Assembly (NCBI RefSeq): GCF_007097395.1
Contig: NZ_VKDC01000003.1
Location: 1 to 64,000 of the forward strand
DNA length: 64,000 nt
Origin: Fulvivirga sp. M361
GTDB taxonomy: Bacteria; Bacteroidota; Bacteroidia; Cytophagales; Cyclobacteriaceae
Reading direction: 5' to 3'
Positions 44,692-55,076 of the stretch are shown here, piece after piece. The number at the start of each line of letters is the position of its first letter. Within the stretch, counting starts at the first letter, position 1. A program made the position numbers and the translations under genes. A model generated the notes under the pieces. It saw only the letters and a program-made list of their open reading frames with translations. It made no database searches and was not told the origin of the DNA.

Positions 44692-44720
44692 CTTGATCAC
44701 ATCAAAAAGGCTTATTTTTG
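44692..44720 (+). promoter_or_regulatory. Promoter of the ribBA operon
   Basis: CTTG (44692-44695) and TATTTTTG (44713-44720) are spaced by 17 bp, matching the Bacteroidota -33/-7 pattern. The -7 box ends 18 bp before the ribBA ATG, giving a very short leader. No FMN riboswitch fits in this space. Confidence 0.6.
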
Positions 44721-44738
44721 CGGCAACAAACCGAAAAA

Positions 44739-45965
44739 ATGCAGGAAAATATTAAGTTAAACACTATCCCTGAGGCGTTGGAAGATATCCGCAATGGAAA
44801 AGTGATCATTGTGGTAGACGATGAGGACCGGGAAAATGAAGGAGATTTTATATGTGCAGCAGAATGTATTACTCCTGAAATAGTAAATTTTATGGCCACT
44901 CACGGCAGAGGCCTGATTTGTGTGCCTCTCATTGAAGACCGATGTGAAGAATTAGGACTGGATCTGATGGTGGGCAGGAATACTGCCAGTTTTGAAACAC
45001 CATTTACGGTATCTGTAGACCTTATCGGGGACGGCTGTACAACAGGCATATCGGCACAAGATCGTTTTAAGACGATTAAGGCGCTTGTAAATCCGGAAAC
45101 GGAACCTGAAAAGCTAGGAAAACCCGGTCATATATTCCCTTTAAAAGCTAAAGCCGGTGGCGTGTTAAGACGTGCCGGACATACGGAGGCAGGCATTGAT
45201 TTTGCGCGGATGGCAGGATTCAGACCGGCTGCTGTCCTGGTAGAGATCATGAATGAAGACGGGTCGATGGCCAGGTTACCTGATTTAGTAAAAGTTGCAG
45301 AACGATTTGATCTTAAACTAGTCTCTATTCAAGACTTGATAGCCTACAGGCTTGAAGAGGAAAGCCTTATAGAAAAACGTGTGGAAGATGTACATATGCC
45401 TACTGAATTTGGTGAATTTAAGCTGACAGCCTATGAACAAAAGAATACAGGAGACAATCATCTGGCACTCGTAAAAGGTAGTTGGGATGAGGATGAGCCA
45501 GTGCTTGTCAGAGTACACTCTTCTTGTGTGACAGGCGATATCTTTGGCTCATGCCGATGTGATTGTGGAGGTCAGTTACATAATGCTATGGAAATGGTAG
45601 AGCGTGAGGGAAAAGGAGTGGTGCTTTACATGAACCAGGAAGGTAGAGGGATTGGCTTGGTAAATAAATTGAAGTCTTACAAACTACAGGAAGAAGGGCT
45701 GGATACTGTGGAGGCTAATTTGAAACTGGGTTTTGAGATGGACCAACGGGATTATGGAGTAGGAGCTCAAATATTAAGAGATCTCGGAATTAAGAAGATC
45801 AAGCTGATTTCAAATAACCCAAAGAAAAGAGTAGGACTTATAGGATATGGGCTGGAAATAGTCGATAACCTTCCTATTGAAATAGCGCCCAATAAATACA
45901 ACGAGAAATACCTGAAAACCAAACGGGACAAAATGGGGCATCACATATTAAAAGACGCGGATTAA
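44739..45965 (+). CDS. ribBA: Bifunctional DHBP synthase/GTP cyclohydrolase II
   Basis: Catalyses two riboflavin-pathway entry steps: 3,4-dihydroxy-2-butanone 4-phosphate from ribulose 5-phosphate, and GTP ring opening. The N-terminal RibB half has [12 protein letters not shown] and [16 protein letters not shown]. The C-terminal RibA half has [17 protein letters not shown], with three zinc-binding Cys, and [15 protein letters not shown]. Start [11 protein letters not shown]; the frame reaches 44718 only via a TTG that overlaps the promoter box. Confidence 0.96.
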   Translation: MQENIKLNTIPEALEDIRNGKVIIVVDDEDRENEGDFICAAECITPEIVNFMATHGRGLICVPLIEDRCEELGLDLMVGRNTASFETPFTVSVDLIGDGCTTGISAQDRFKTIKALVNPETEPEKLGKPGHIFPLKAKAGGVLRRAGHTEAGIDFARMAGFRPAAVLVEIMNEDGSMARLPDLVKVAERFDLKLVSIQDLIAYRLEEESLIEKRVEDVHMPTEFGEFKLTAYEQKNTGDNHLALVKGSWDEDEPVLVRVHSSCVTGDIFGSCRCDCGGQLHNAMEMVEREGKGVVLYMNQEGRGIGLVNKLKSYKLQEEGLDTVEANLKLGFEMDQRDYGVGAQILRDLGIKKIKLISNNPKKRVGLIGYGLEIVDNLPIEIAPNKYNEKYLKTKRDKMGHHILKDAD

Positions 45966-45968
45966 CCA

Positions 45969-46601
45969 ATGAGAACACCCCTTATTATAGTGCTACTTTC
46001 TGTGAGTGGTGTGCTGTTCGGGCAACGGTTCCCCAGCGAACTATGGCACGATGGTTACGTTGTTTTGATAGAAGGAGATACATTAAAAGGTCAGGTTAAA
46101 TATGACCTTGAAACAGACCTTATTCAACATAAATTTGGCCCACAGGAGACCATAAATACCATTACTGCCAGAAGTTTGTCATTTTTTGAAATATTTGACG
46201 GCACGGCTAACCGCTATCGGCAGTTCTATGTATTGCCTTATAATGTTCGCATAGATTATCGTGCGCCGGTGATATTTGAATTAATTTACGAGGGTGAGCA
46301 CCTTACATTGCTGAGTAGGGAAAAGGTAGAATATCAGGTAACGAGCTATCCATATGCTGTAAGTGGTACATACACAAGGTTGACGTTGGTTTATACTTAT
46401 TATTTCTTATCGCCAAACGGTGGAATAGTGATGCATACTGGCAAGAAAAATGACTTACTTTGGAATATGAAAAGGAAATCGCCGCAAATGAAAAAATTTC
46501 TTAAGGAGAATAAGATAAAAGTAGATAGAAGGTCTGACCTTATAAAAGTAGTCAGCTATTACAACAGCCTTTTCGAGAATTCTTCAAGCAGAGTAAACTA
46601 A
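45969..46601 (+). CDS. Secreted protein of unknown function
   Basis: A signal peptide (LIIVLLSVSGVLFGQ) precedes a 190-residue domain starting ELWHDGYVVLIEGDTLKGQV, rich in beta-strand-like stretches. No family recognised. It begins 3 bp after ribBA, and its stop overlaps the surE start by one base, so all three share a transcript. Confidence 0.85.
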   Translation: MRTPLIIVLLSVSGVLFGQRFPSELWHDGYVVLIEGDTLKGQVKYDLETDLIQHKFGPQETINTITARSLSFFEIFDGTANRYRQFYVLPYNVRIDYRAPVIFELIYEGEHLTLLSREKVEYQVTSYPYAVSGTYTRLTLVYTYYFLSPNGGIVMHTGKKNDLLWNMKRKSPQMKKFLKENKIKVDRRSDLIKVVSYYNSLFENSSSRVN

Positions 46602-47371
46602 TGAGTAAACCACTTATTTTGGTGTCTAATGATGATGGCATCACATCCAAAGGTATTCGTGTATTGGTAGAGGCGATGAAAACATTGGGAGATGTTATTG
46701 TCGTGGCACCCGATAGTCCTCAAAGTGGAATGGGGCATGCCATAACCATCGGTAATACCCTGAGACTGGAAGAAACTGATATTTTTAGTGATGTTACAGC
46801 ATATGGATGCTCCGGTACCCCGGCGGATTGTGTGAAGATGGCAAAGCATTTTGTGTTAAAGGAACGTAAGCCTGACCTCGTCGTAAGTGGTATTAACCAT
46901 GGTGCCAATACTTCGATCAGTGTACTTTACAGTGGCACCATGTCGGCAGCTATAGAAGCGGCCCTTGAAGGAATGCCTGCTATAGGTTTTTCCCTTTGTG
47001 ATTACTCTTCTGAAGCAGATTTCAGTCATACCGTAGAGTATGTCTTGAAAATAGCTAAGAATGTGTTGAATAAAGGGCTTACAAAAGGAGTGGCACTTAA
47101 CGTAAACATACCTCCAAAGAGAAACGAGGCGGTAAAAGGAATCAAAGTCTGCCGTCAGGCCAATGCCAAATGGCAAGAGGATTTTGACATGCGATACGAC
47201 CCGTATGGACGCAGGTACTTCTGGTTGGCAGGCAATTTTATCAACCATGATAAAGGAGAAGATAATGACGAATGGGCTATTGCCAATAACTACATTTCAA
47301 TAGTACCCTGTCAATATGATCTCACAGCTTATCACGCTGTTAAACATATCAATGAGGAATGGGATCTTTGA
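46601..47371 (+). CDS. surE: 5'/3'-nucleotidase SurE
   Basis: Metal-dependent nucleoside-monophosphate phosphatase. The LVSNDDGITSKGI start holds the metal-binding Asp pair and Asn; SGTPADCVKM and VSGINHGANTS are the other SurE blocks. Last gene of the ribBA operon. Confidence 0.96.
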   Translation: MSKPLILVSNDDGITSKGIRVLVEAMKTLGDVIVVAPDSPQSGMGHAITIGNTLRLEETDIFSDVTAYGCSGTPADCVKMAKHFVLKERKPDLVVSGINHGANTSISVLYSGTMSAAIEAALEGMPAIGFSLCDYSSEADFSHTVEYVLKIAKNVLNKGLTKGVALNVNIPPKRNEAVKGIKVCRQANAKWQEDFDMRYDPYGRRYFWLAGNFINHDKGEDNDEWAIANNYISIVPCQYDLTAYHAVKHINEEWDL

Positions 47372-47390
47372 TATTCAGGGGTTTACAAGG

Positions 47391-48038
47391 TTAAAACTTG
47401 TATTTCAAATAAACATTTACTGCAGGCACAGTTTGATCAAGTGTTCTTCCGTATCCAGGTATTGCGTATGTATCTACAGGTGAAAATTTATCTCTTTGAT
47501 TCATCACTCTTAATGTAAACTGCCCTCCAACGGCCCACTTTTCATTTTTTAACTTTTTTTCTGAACCCATCACTAATTCAAACCAGTTGGCTTCCAGGTC
47601 TTTTTCACTAAAGCTTACACTATATGTATCGAAAATGTCACTACTGATCTCATACATTCCTTCATCTTCATAAAAAGCCAGGGCATACTTAATGCCTACA
47701 AAAAAAGTATTTGTATTGTCAAATGGGATCAGATAATTCACGCCAATCCTACCATAATAACCCGTGCTTTTATAAGTGCCATTTTCAAAAGCAGTTGCCG
47801 GTTCCAGTGTAGCGTAACCGGCCTGAAAGTTAGGAGCGAGCTTGTTGGACAGTTGAATGGCGATACCCGCTTCCAGTTTGCTCTCAAACTCTGAAAACTG
47901 TGTGATCAACTTTCCATAGTCCAGGTACACCTCCAGGCCTGTATCTATCACCAGTTTGGTAGAATCCTCCTGTGCATTTCCCTTTAAAAATATAAGAGTG
48001 AACAGCAGACTAAAAACGAGCGGTAACAGTGGTTTCAT
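47391..48038 (-). CDS. Outer-membrane beta-barrel-like protein
   Basis: Signal peptide LVFSLLFTLIFLKGNAQ, then alternating strands typical of a small barrel: YGRIGVNYLIP and FVGIKYALAFYED. The protein ends in VYLKYKF, an aromatic C terminus used for barrel assembly. Its start overlaps the preceding lipoprotein gene by 29 bp. It may form a complex with that lipoprotein. Family not named with confidence. Confidence 0.8.
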   Translation of the reverse strand: MKPLLPLVFSLLFTLIFLKGNAQEDSTKLVIDTGLEVYLDYGKLITQFSEFESKLEAGIAIQLSNKLAPNFQAGYATLEPATAFENGTYKSTGYYGRIGVNYLIPFDNTNTFFVGIKYALAFYEDEGMYEISSDIFDTYSVSFSEKDLEANWFELVMGSEKKLKNEKWAVGGQFTLRVMNQRDKFSPVDTYAIPGYGRTLDQTVPAVNVYLKYKF

Positions 48039-48642
48039 TGCTGGTACAAGTAGTAGATGAATCTTGACATATATAAGTGATTTCCAAGCTTTCGCTTATG
48101 ACATCCGTCAGAAATGCTTCGACAATCACGGTTCGCTGTTCCACTACTGTATTACGTTCATAAGTAGCTTTCAGATCATATTGTTGGCCCTCAAGGGAAA
48201 TTTCAAATTCACTTATGTCTTCGGCGGGGTTTAAAGGAATTCTGAAGATCTCCGCACTGTCCGGAGAAGGTATTATCGGGTTTATACCGGCGGGGGAGGA
48301 TATCCCGAATACTCTTACACTGCCGCTTTCGATGTCCGTAACCGTAAGGTTAAATGCTGATTTTGTAGTATTTAACGCTGCTTTTTCCTCATTAAGACTA
48401 TCAATAGTTTCTGTACGATCTATGACACTATCTAATGCCAATATAGCGATGGTGTCATCAATGTCTTTTACTGTCAGGTCTATTTCCTCGATCAATGCAT
48501 TCAATTGGTCAAGGCTGTCACCATTGATGAAAACGATATTTAGAAACGGGTCAATATTATCAATTTCCGGTTCTGTATCCTCACAGGACAGTGCTACTAT
48601 AAGCACACATAAGGATAGAAAGGCAGAAAATTTTAAACTCAT
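48010..48642 (-). CDS. Lipoprotein with coiled-coil segment, unknown function
   Basis: Lipobox LIVALSC (C20) and an acidic following stretch (EDTEPEID). A coiled-coil-like stretch at about 50-90 (NALIEEIDLTVKDIDDTIAI, then DSVIDRTETIDSLNEEKAA) is followed by a beta-rich domain ending CQDSSTTCTSNETTV. The start MSLKFSAFL is chosen because the longer frame starts with TTG inside a TATTTTTG box. It overlaps its partner gene, suggesting linked function. It resembles the Bacteroidota pairing of a small lipoprotein with a small barrel (DUF6452/DUF6048), but I cannot confirm that. Confidence 0.75.
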   Translation of the reverse strand: MSLKFSAFLSLCVLIVALSCEDTEPEIDNIDPFLNIVFINGDSLDQLNALIEEIDLTVKDIDDTIAILALDSVIDRTETIDSLNEEKAALNTTKSAFNLTVTDIESGSVRVFGISSPAGINPIIPSPDSAEIFRIPLNPAEDISEFEISLEGQQYDLKATYERNTVVEQRTVIVEAFLTDVISESLEITYICQDSSTTCTSNETTVTARF

Positions 48643-48657
48643 CTTTATCACAGGCCG

Positions 48658-48665
48658 CAAAAATA
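48658..48665 (-). promoter_or_regulatory. Putative -7 box (TATTTTTG) for the lipoprotein/barrel pair
   Basis: Minus-strand TATTTTTG ends 15 bp before the chosen ATG. A second copy lies at 48704-48711. Neither has a clear -33 partner. Confidence 0.35.
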
Positions 48666-48749
48666 GGAAATGTTACTGACTCGTAAGGACATTTTTCTTT
48701 AAGCAAAAATATGGCCAATTATGAGTGTTTAAAGATGGCTGCAAAAGTG

Positions 48750-51281
48750 CTACTGAGGGTCTACGTTAAACACGATCTTACTTGACTTTAGTGTTTTTTC
48801 CTCCATTAATTCCAGGCGGGCCTCCTGACACACCTGCTTTACTTTTCCCTGGTCGATGCCTGATCGCTCCAGCTTTATTACCAGGTCCATAAGATATTCG
48901 TTCCTGATTTTTGAAATTACCGGTTCTTCCGGGCCTAATACTCGTGAACTTCCCAGTTGGTCTCGTAGCAGATTGGCTAGTTTTTTGGCGGTGACTTCAG
49001 TTTTCTTTTTGTCTTTATTTTTGATGGTAATATGAATGAGGCGGGTAAAAGGCGGATAACGATGATTTTTACGCTCATTGACCTCAGCAGTATAAAAACC
49101 AATGTAATCGTTTTCCATGATCTGCCTGATGACCGGCAGCTCAGTGTTCCTGGCTTGTATCACTACCTGGCCGTTCTTATTTCGTCTTCCTGCCCGACCA
49201 CTTACTTGGGTAGATAGCTGAAAGGTACGTTCAAACGACCTGAAATCAGGAAAATGCAGCATCCGATCGATATCCAGGATACCTACCAGGCTTACCCGGT
49301 CAAAATCAAGACCTTTACTTACCATTTGTGTTCCCACGAGTATATCAATATCTCCTTTCTCAAAATCACCGATAATGGTTTCATAACTGTATTTACTGCG
49401 CGTGGTATCCAGGTCCATGCGCTGTACCTTAGCTGCAGGAAATAATAATTGCAGCTCTTCTTCCAGTTTTTCAGTACCAAAACCCATTGTTTTCAAATCA
49501 GTTGACCCACATGCTTCACATTCTCGAGGAGTGGGTTCTTTGTATCCACAATAATGACAAATGATCTCCTTGCGGTACTGATGGTAAGTGAGACTCACCG
49601 CACAGTTTTGGCATTTAGGTATCCAACCACATTCCTGGCAGGAGATGTAAGGACTGTACCCTCTTCTGTTTTGAAAGATAATGGCTTGTTCTTTACGATC
49701 TAATACATTTTGTATTGCAGTCATTAATACGGATGAGAACTCACCTTTCAGGAGCTTCTTTTTTCGCTCCCGGATCATGTCTGTAACGGTAAAAGCGGGC
49801 AGTTGCGCATCTCCATAGCGTTCCAGTAGTTCCACAAAGCCATACTTACCGGAAGCCGCCAGATAATACGATTCAATGGCCGGTGTAGCAGAACCTAACA
49901 GTACCTTGGCATGCTGGTAATGTGCCATGACCAGCGCTACATCCCTGGCATTGTAACGCGGTGCCGGATCATATTGTTTGTAAGAGGATTCATGCTCTTC
50001 ATCTACAATGATCAGTCCCAGGTTATCAAAAGGTAGAAATATAGCTGATCGTACACCTACTACAAACTGGTAACTTCCGTTGATTACGCCTTGCCAAACT
50101 TCCACACGTTCGTTGTCAGAGAATTTGGAATGATAAACACCCATTTTATCACCAAATACCTTTTTCAGACGTACTACGATTTGTGTGGTAAGTGCTATTT
50201 CAGGTAATAGGTAAAGTGCCTGTGAACCACCTTCCAGGGCATCCTCTATCAGTTTAATGTAGACTTCTGTTTTGCCACTGCCCGTTATTCCATGTAAAAG
50301 TACAGTGTCTTTTTGCGAGAACTGGGCCATTATTTCAGCTTTGACCTTTTCCTGGGTGGACGTAAGCGTTATTTTAGTGAGCTCTGAAGGTTGTTTTGCA
50401 AATCGGGATACTATCACTTCAAATTCTTCCAGAATGCCGTTTTTTACTAACGTCTTAATGGAAGATCCTGACAGCCCTTCTGTTTTGAATCGTTTTTTGT
50501 TTAATCCATCAACATTTAATTCAGGGTTTTGATATACCGGTACATGCTGGAGATAGAAAAGTAACACCTCTTCTTGCTTCGGGCTGGTACTTAATTGATC
50601 AAATACTGTTTCCAATTTACCCTGAAGTATCTTTTGAGCTATTCGTAGACGTGTTTCTTTTTTTGGCTTATATTTTTCACGTACCTCTTCAAAAATTAAA
50701 ATGGTCCCTTTTGATACCAGTGATTTTAGTAAGCTATATATCGTTTTCTGATGTGTTATCTTACTTATGTCTGTATAGGAGAGCTCATCATTTCTGGATA
50801 ATGCTTCGAGTACCAGTAGTTCTTTTTCGCTGAATTCAACAGAAGACTCATACAAGTCAAATTCCGGGTGGAGCTGCACACGGGACTCGCTGCTGAGCTT
50901 TAACCCGGATGGTAAGGCTATGTTCAATACTTCTCCAAGGGTACACATGTAGTAATCAGCCATCCACTGGAACATCTTTATTTGTACCGGGTATATTACC
51001 GGTATCTCATCGAGGAGTTCCAGAATGTACTTGGCTTCATACTTGGCAGGAGGGGTCTCATGAATATCACCGATCACTCCTGTAACAATTTTTCTTGAGC
51101 CAAATTGTACCACTACCCTACAGCCTACCGATACGTGTTCATTCAGTTCAAAAGGCACCCGATATGTAAACATACGCGGTATCGGCACCGGAAGTATAAG
51201 GTCAACAAATAGTGTTAACCTGGTTGTTTCCGTCAGTGTATTGAGCTGTAGCTGCGACAAATGTGCTGGGATAAAATTCAA
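48750..51281 (-). CDS. priA: Primosomal protein N' (replication-restart helicase)
   Basis: Superfamily 2 DNA helicase that reloads the replisome at stalled forks. The DNA-binding N terminus (LFVDLILPVPIPRMFTYRVP) precedes the helicase core with HGITGSGKTEVYIKL (Walker A) and DEEHESSYKQ (motif II). Zinc-binding Cys pairs CQECGWIPKCQNC and CHYCGYKEP follow, then VGTQMVSKGLDF. The first codon of the long frame is TTG within a TATTTTTG box, so the true start may be another TTG seven codons in (51260). Confidence 0.95.
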   Translation of the reverse strand: MNFIPAHLSQLQLNTLTETTRLTLFVDLILPVPIPRMFTYRVPFELNEHVSVGCRVVVQFGSRKIVTGVIGDIHETPPAKYEAKYILELLDEIPVIYPVQIKMFQWMADYYMCTLGEVLNIALPSGLKLSSESRVQLHPEFDLYESSVEFSEKELLVLEALSRNDELSYTDISKITHQKTIYSLLKSLVSKGTILIFEEVREKYKPKKETRLRIAQKILQGKLETVFDQLSTSPKQEEVLLFYLQHVPVYQNPELNVDGLNKKRFKTEGLSGSSIKTLVKNGILEEFEVIVSRFAKQPSELTKITLTSTQEKVKAEIMAQFSQKDTVLLHGITGSGKTEVYIKLIEDALEGGSQALYLLPEIALTTQIVVRLKKVFGDKMGVYHSKFSDNERVEVWQGVINGSYQFVVGVRSAIFLPFDNLGLIIVDEEHESSYKQYDPAPRYNARDVALVMAHYQHAKVLLGSATPAIESYYLAASGKYGFVELLERYGDAQLPAFTVTDMIRERKKKLLKGEFSSVLMTAIQNVLDRKEQAIIFQNRRGYSPYISCQECGWIPKCQNCAVSLTYHQYRKEIICHYCGYKEPTPRECEACGSTDLKTMGFGTEKLEEELQLLFPAAKVQRMDLDTTRSKYSYETIIGDFEKGDIDILVGTQMVSKGLDFDRVSLVGILDIDRMLHFPDFRSFERTFQLSTQVSGRAGRRNKNGQVVIQARNTELPVIRQIMENDYIGFYTAEVNERKNHRYPPFTRLIHITIKNKDKKKTEVTAKKLANLLRDQLGSSRVLGPEEPVISKIRNEYLMDLVIKLERSGIDQGKVKQVCQEARLELMEEKTLKSSKIVFNVDPQ

Positions 51282-51418
51282 AAATAGGAGACCGGCCTTG
51301 AAGAAGAAAACTAAAATGAAATATCTATTCTATGAAATTGCATTTGAGTAATGAAAATACCTTCAATAGCGCAAACTTCGACAGATCAGTACCCTGGGCG
51401 GGAGAACTTTTCTATTAT

Positions 51419-53536
51419 CTATTTCCTCACTTTTTTTAATTGCTTGTAAGCCTCTTCGACTGATGTTACAGGTAACTTACATGTTTTATTATAACATACG
51501 TAAATGGTGGTTTCGCCATTTATGGCATATTTCCCTTTCATCAAAGGAAGGTCACTTTCTTTCAAAGCGCCCATCATGACTTTGTTAGGCAGATATTTTT
51601 TTGAAAATTCCTGTTGTACACGTTGTGCATCAGGGCCTACGATAGATATTTCCGCCGTAGGTGTAGCAAAGTAACCATACAATATACCCCAGTTGGAAAG
51701 GTTGGCTGTTTCGGCTTCCGTTAATTCAGCCATTTTTGATACCATCTTTGACGCCTTACTCTTAAACTCCTCTATGTCATAGATCACCCCTAACTGATAC
51801 AAATTGATAGCCATTTGGGAATTGGAAGCTGGAATGACATTGTCAAACACCTCTTTTTTACGTGCAATGAGCCTTTCCGCACTGTCATCAGTAAAAAAGA
51901 AGAGTCCCTCTGTTTTATCATAAAAATGGTCCAGTACATATTCCGTAAGAGATAACGCCTTCGACAACCATTTTTCTTCGAATGTTACCTGGTAAAGTGC
52001 GGTAAGCCCGTTGATGACAAAGGCATAATCTTCCAGGTAGGCCGGAATAGAAGCTTCTCCGTTTTTGTACGATCGGTAAAGTTGATCGTCTCTTACCATG
52101 TTTTCTAATATAAAATCAGCGTTATCCTTTGCGAGTAAAAGAAATTTTTCATCATTGAATGCACGATGCGCGTCTATCAGCCCTTTCAGCATTAAGCCGT
52201 TCCAACCTGAAAGTATTTTGTCATCCATACCGGGACGAACCCTATCAGACCTGGCGTCCAATAACGTACGTTCAGCGCTTTCCAGCTTTGCTTCCAGCAG
52301 ATCATTATCTATTTTATGTTTTTTGATGAATTTTTCATCAGACATAGTACGTCTCAATATGTTCTTGTCCTCCCAGTTACCTTCGCTGGAAATGTCATAA
52401 TAGTCTTTTACTATAGGCGAAGCCTCACCAAGTAATTGGTCTACTTCCTGTTCATTCCAAACGTAGAACTTGCCTTCTTCACCCTCACTATCGGCATCCA
52501 GCGCAGCATAAAACCCACCTGATGCGTCTAACATTTCACGTTCCAGCCACTGCACGGTTTTATAGACCACTTCCTTATAAAGTTTTTTGCCAGTCACTGT
52601 GTAAGCTTCTGAATAAAGGCTCATTAACTGTCCATTATCGTAAAGCATTTTCTCAAAATGTGGCGCCAGCCACTCGGCGTCAGTAGAATAGCGTGCCCAC
52701 CCGCCGCCTATTTGATCGAATATGCCACCCATGGCTATTTGATCTAAGGTAATTGTTAGCTGTTCCAAAGCTTCAGCATCTTGTGTGTAATGATAATAGT
52801 GCATCAAAAATAACCATATGCCGGGCATAGGGAATTTAGGTGCCCTGTTAAACCCTCCGTATTCGGGATCAAACTTTTTACGGAGCGATTGGAACATTTT
52901 TGATAGCGAAGTTGCCTGAAAGTCAGTATCAGTACCCGTTAATTGATATTTGATCACCTCACTTGTAGCCAAGGCATTGGTCAGATCTCCGGCAGACTTT
53001 TCTATCTCAGAGCGCTTATCGGTAAAGGCTTTGGTCACATTTTCCAATAGTTTTACCCACTGCTGAGGAGGGAAATAGGTCCCTCCGTAGAATGGTTTTT
53101 GATCCGGAGTAAGAAACACATTGAGTGGCCAACCCCCATTTAACCCCATGGCCTGTACAGCATCCATATACACCTGGTCTACATCGGGCCGTTCTTCCCG
53201 GTCTACCTTTATGCATATGAAATTATCATTCATCACAGTCGCTATGCTATCATTTTCAAAAGACTCTCTTTCCATAACATGGCACCAATGACAGGCTGAA
53301 TATCCAATACTCACAATAATAGGTTTATCCTCTTTTTTGGCTTTTTCTAAAGCCTCGTTGCCCCAGGGATACCAGTCTACGGGATTATAGGCATGTTGTA
53401 ATAAGTAAGGGCTGGTACTTTCTATTAACCTGTTGGCTTGGTGTCCATGCGTGTTTTTTTCTGACATCTGGCTTTCCGTTGGGTTGCATCCTGCTACATA
53501 GAATGCTATGGTGAGTAAAATGAAAGGTCGTTTCAT
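51419..53536 (-). CDS. YyaL/SSP411-like thioredoxin-fold lipoprotein
   Basis: Large protein with an N-terminal thioredoxin-like DUF255 domain and a C-terminal (alpha/alpha)6-like region. The redox motif is [32 protein letters not shown] and [11 protein letters not shown] complete the DUF255 signature. Lipobox YVAGC (C17) is unusual since most homologues are cytosolic. The six-hairpin half resembles N-acylglucosamine 2-epimerase/cellobiose epimerase folds. Substrate unknown. It is followed upstream by the GSCFA gene in the same direction. Confidence 0.9.
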   Translation of the reverse strand: MKRPFILLTIAFYVAGCNPTESQMSEKNTHGHQANRLIESTSPYLLQHAYNPVDWYPWGNEALEKAKKEDKPIIVSIGYSACHWCHVMERESFENDSIATVMNDNFICIKVDREERPDVDQVYMDAVQAMGLNGGWPLNVFLTPDQKPFYGGTYFPPQQWVKLLENVTKAFTDKRSEIEKSAGDLTNALATSEVIKYQLTGTDTDFQATSLSKMFQSLRKKFDPEYGGFNRAPKFPMPGIWLFLMHYYHYTQDAEALEQLTITLDQIAMGGIFDQIGGGWARYSTDAEWLAPHFEKMLYDNGQLMSLYSEAYTVTGKKLYKEVVYKTVQWLEREMLDASGGFYAALDADSEGEEGKFYVWNEQEVDQLLGEASPIVKDYYDISSEGNWEDKNILRRTMSDEKFIKKHKIDNDLLEAKLESAERTLLDARSDRVRPGMDDKILSGWNGLMLKGLIDAHRAFNDEKFLLLAKDNADFILENMVRDDQLYRSYKNGEASIPAYLEDYAFVINGLTALYQVTFEEKWLSKALSLTEYVLDHFYDKTEGLFFFTDDSAERLIARKKEVFDNVIPASNSQMAINLYQLGVIYDIEEFKSKASKMVSKMAELTEAETANLSNWGILYGYFATPTAEISIVGPDAQRVQQEFSKKYLPNKVMMGALKESDLPLMKGKYAINGETTIYVCYNKTCKLPVTSVEEAYKQLKKVRK

Positions 53537-53548
53537 ACTAGTTGATGA

Positions 53549-54520
53549 TCAAAGCAGTTGAGCCTTGAGCTTATTTAACTCTTCGGTAATATCAAACTTA
53601 TCACTTAATTCAAGGAGTTGTTCTATCGTATGTTGGATAAATTTCTGGTGTCCTTCAGAAGCTATATTAAAAGGTCTGTGATTAAGTGCTTTTTGTACGA
53701 CCGACCATTTTTGTATAAGTTGTAGGGTTTCTTCGTCAAGATAGGCTGCAGTAAACTTGCTCCAGATATAATCCTCTGCGACATCACTGGGATGAAGCAT
53801 GTCCGGTTTGTAAAACCGATAGTCTCTCAGGTCATCTATCATAATCTCATAACTTGGAAAGTAATTGGCGTTCTCGTGTTGCATTATGAATTTATAACAC
53901 GCGGTACGCAGTATTGATTTACTCACCATATTCAACTCCAATGTTTCCTTGAGGTGTCTTACGGGGGATACAGTAAGGATCAGTTTTATTGATGGGTTAA
54001 AGGCATGAAGCTTTTCTTGCAAACGTTTAAAAGCATCTATGATTTTTGCTTCCTCCAAAAGGGACTTTGAAAACTCTCTGGCCGGTACCTTATGGCAGTT
54101 GGAAACTATGGCATTCAGTGTTTCATGTTCATATACCATAGCAGTACCTAGTGTAATGAGCAGATAATCTGCACATTTCAAAAACTCATGCACTTGTGCA
54201 AGTGCCGTTAATATCCTGCTCTTTAATTCTTCCTTATCCGGGCTTGAAAACTGCGAGTGAAAGTCATAATGTGCCCATAGCCCTTGTGTGTTTACAAAAC
54301 CGGACTCAGGAGGGGTTTGCTTGTTTAACGCGTACTCAAGCAGACGAATAATGGAAATAGGATTGTAGGCTGTTCCAAATGGATTGACAAGTACTGAAAA
54401 TTTGTTTTGCCTAAAACGATATCCCATTGCATCCGAGAAACATGACCCTATCGTTAGAATGGAGCTGGAGAAGTTAATTTTTTTCTGTGCGGCAGCCGGA
54501 TTGATCTCTGTGCGAAACAT
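53549..54520 (-). CDS. GSCFA-domain protein
   Basis: A conserved Bacteroidota family. The naming motif is in LTIGSCFSDAMGYR (GSCFS here), and LVNPFGTAYNPISI and FHPSDVAEDYIW-like LHPSDVAEDYIW are typical. The fold is probably SGNH-hydrolase-like. No signal peptide. The function is not established. It lies 12 bp before the YyaL-like gene. Confidence 0.9.
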   Translation of the reverse strand: MFRTEINPAAAQKKINFSSSILTIGSCFSDAMGYRFRQNKFSVLVNPFGTAYNPISIIRLLEYALNKQTPPESGFVNTQGLWAHYDFHSQFSSPDKEELKSRILTALAQVHEFLKCADYLLITLGTAMVYEHETLNAIVSNCHKVPAREFSKSLLEEAKIIDAFKRLQEKLHAFNPSIKLILTVSPVRHLKETLELNMVSKSILRTACYKFIMQHENANYFPSYEIMIDDLRDYRFYKPDMLHPSDVAEDYIWSKFTAAYLDEETLQLIQKWSVVQKALNHRPFNIASEGHQKFIQHTIEQLLELSDKFDITEELNKLKAQLL

Positions 54521-54568
54521 ACCTTAAAAATAGTGAGTTTACATTATGAATAGAGATCAGTGCTAACA

Positions 54569-54602
54569 AAAAAGGTCGTGAAACGAATTCCACGACCTTT
54601 TT
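54569..54602. terminator. Bidirectional terminator after rplI
   Basis: AAAAAGGTCGTG (54569-54580) and CACGACCTTTTT (54591-54602) are perfectly complementary around a 10-nt loop, giving U-tracts on both strands. It ends the leftward ribosomal operon. Confidence 0.88.
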
Positions 54603-54623
54603 CTTTGTAGTGATTTAGGTAAA

Positions 54624-55064
54624 CTACTCCGCTATAACTTTTACAACGATATCGTGTTGTACTTGTCTGTGTAGATCAAGTGTGGCGGTATATTCCCCTA
54701 ATTGCTTTATGCTTGGTAAAGAAATTTTCTTTCTATCAACTTCAAATCCTTTATTCTGAAGTGCAGAAGATACCTGTAAGGTAGTGATAGCTCCAAAGAT
54801 TTTACCACTGTCACCTGCTTTAGTACCTATTTCCAGCGTCAGGCCGCCAATTTTATTGGCTATTTCTTCAGCATCTTTCTGAAGCTTTTCTGCTTTGTGA
54901 GCAGCCTGTTTTATATTCTCAGCGATCTTCTTCTGATTACCGGTATTTGCAATGATGGCAAAACCTTGTGGGATCAGATAATTTCTGCCGTATCCGGGCT
55001 TTACAGATACCGTATCATTTTTGTATCCAAGCCCTTGTATATCTTGCGTTAGTATTACATCCAT
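54624..55064 (-). CDS. rplI: 50S ribosomal protein L9
   Basis: Long two-domain ribosomal protein. The N-terminal signature is VILTQDIQGLGYKNDTVSV and GYGRNYLIPQGFA; a helix links to the C-terminal domain. The start ATG gives MDVILTQ; an upstream TTG is not used. Confidence 0.96.
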   Translation of the reverse strand: MDVILTQDIQGLGYKNDTVSVKPGYGRNYLIPQGFAIIANTGNQKKIAENIKQAAHKAEKLQKDAEEIANKIGGLTLEIGTKAGDSGKIFGAITTLQVSSALQNKGFEVDRKKISLPSIKQLGEYTATLDLHRQVQHDIVVKVIAE

Positions 55065-55076
55065 ATCCGTCAAAGC

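Noticed and set aside
44445-44738. FMN riboswitch before ribBA
   Set aside because: No FMN-aptamer core sequence is present and the promoter box leaves a leader of fewer than 20 bases.
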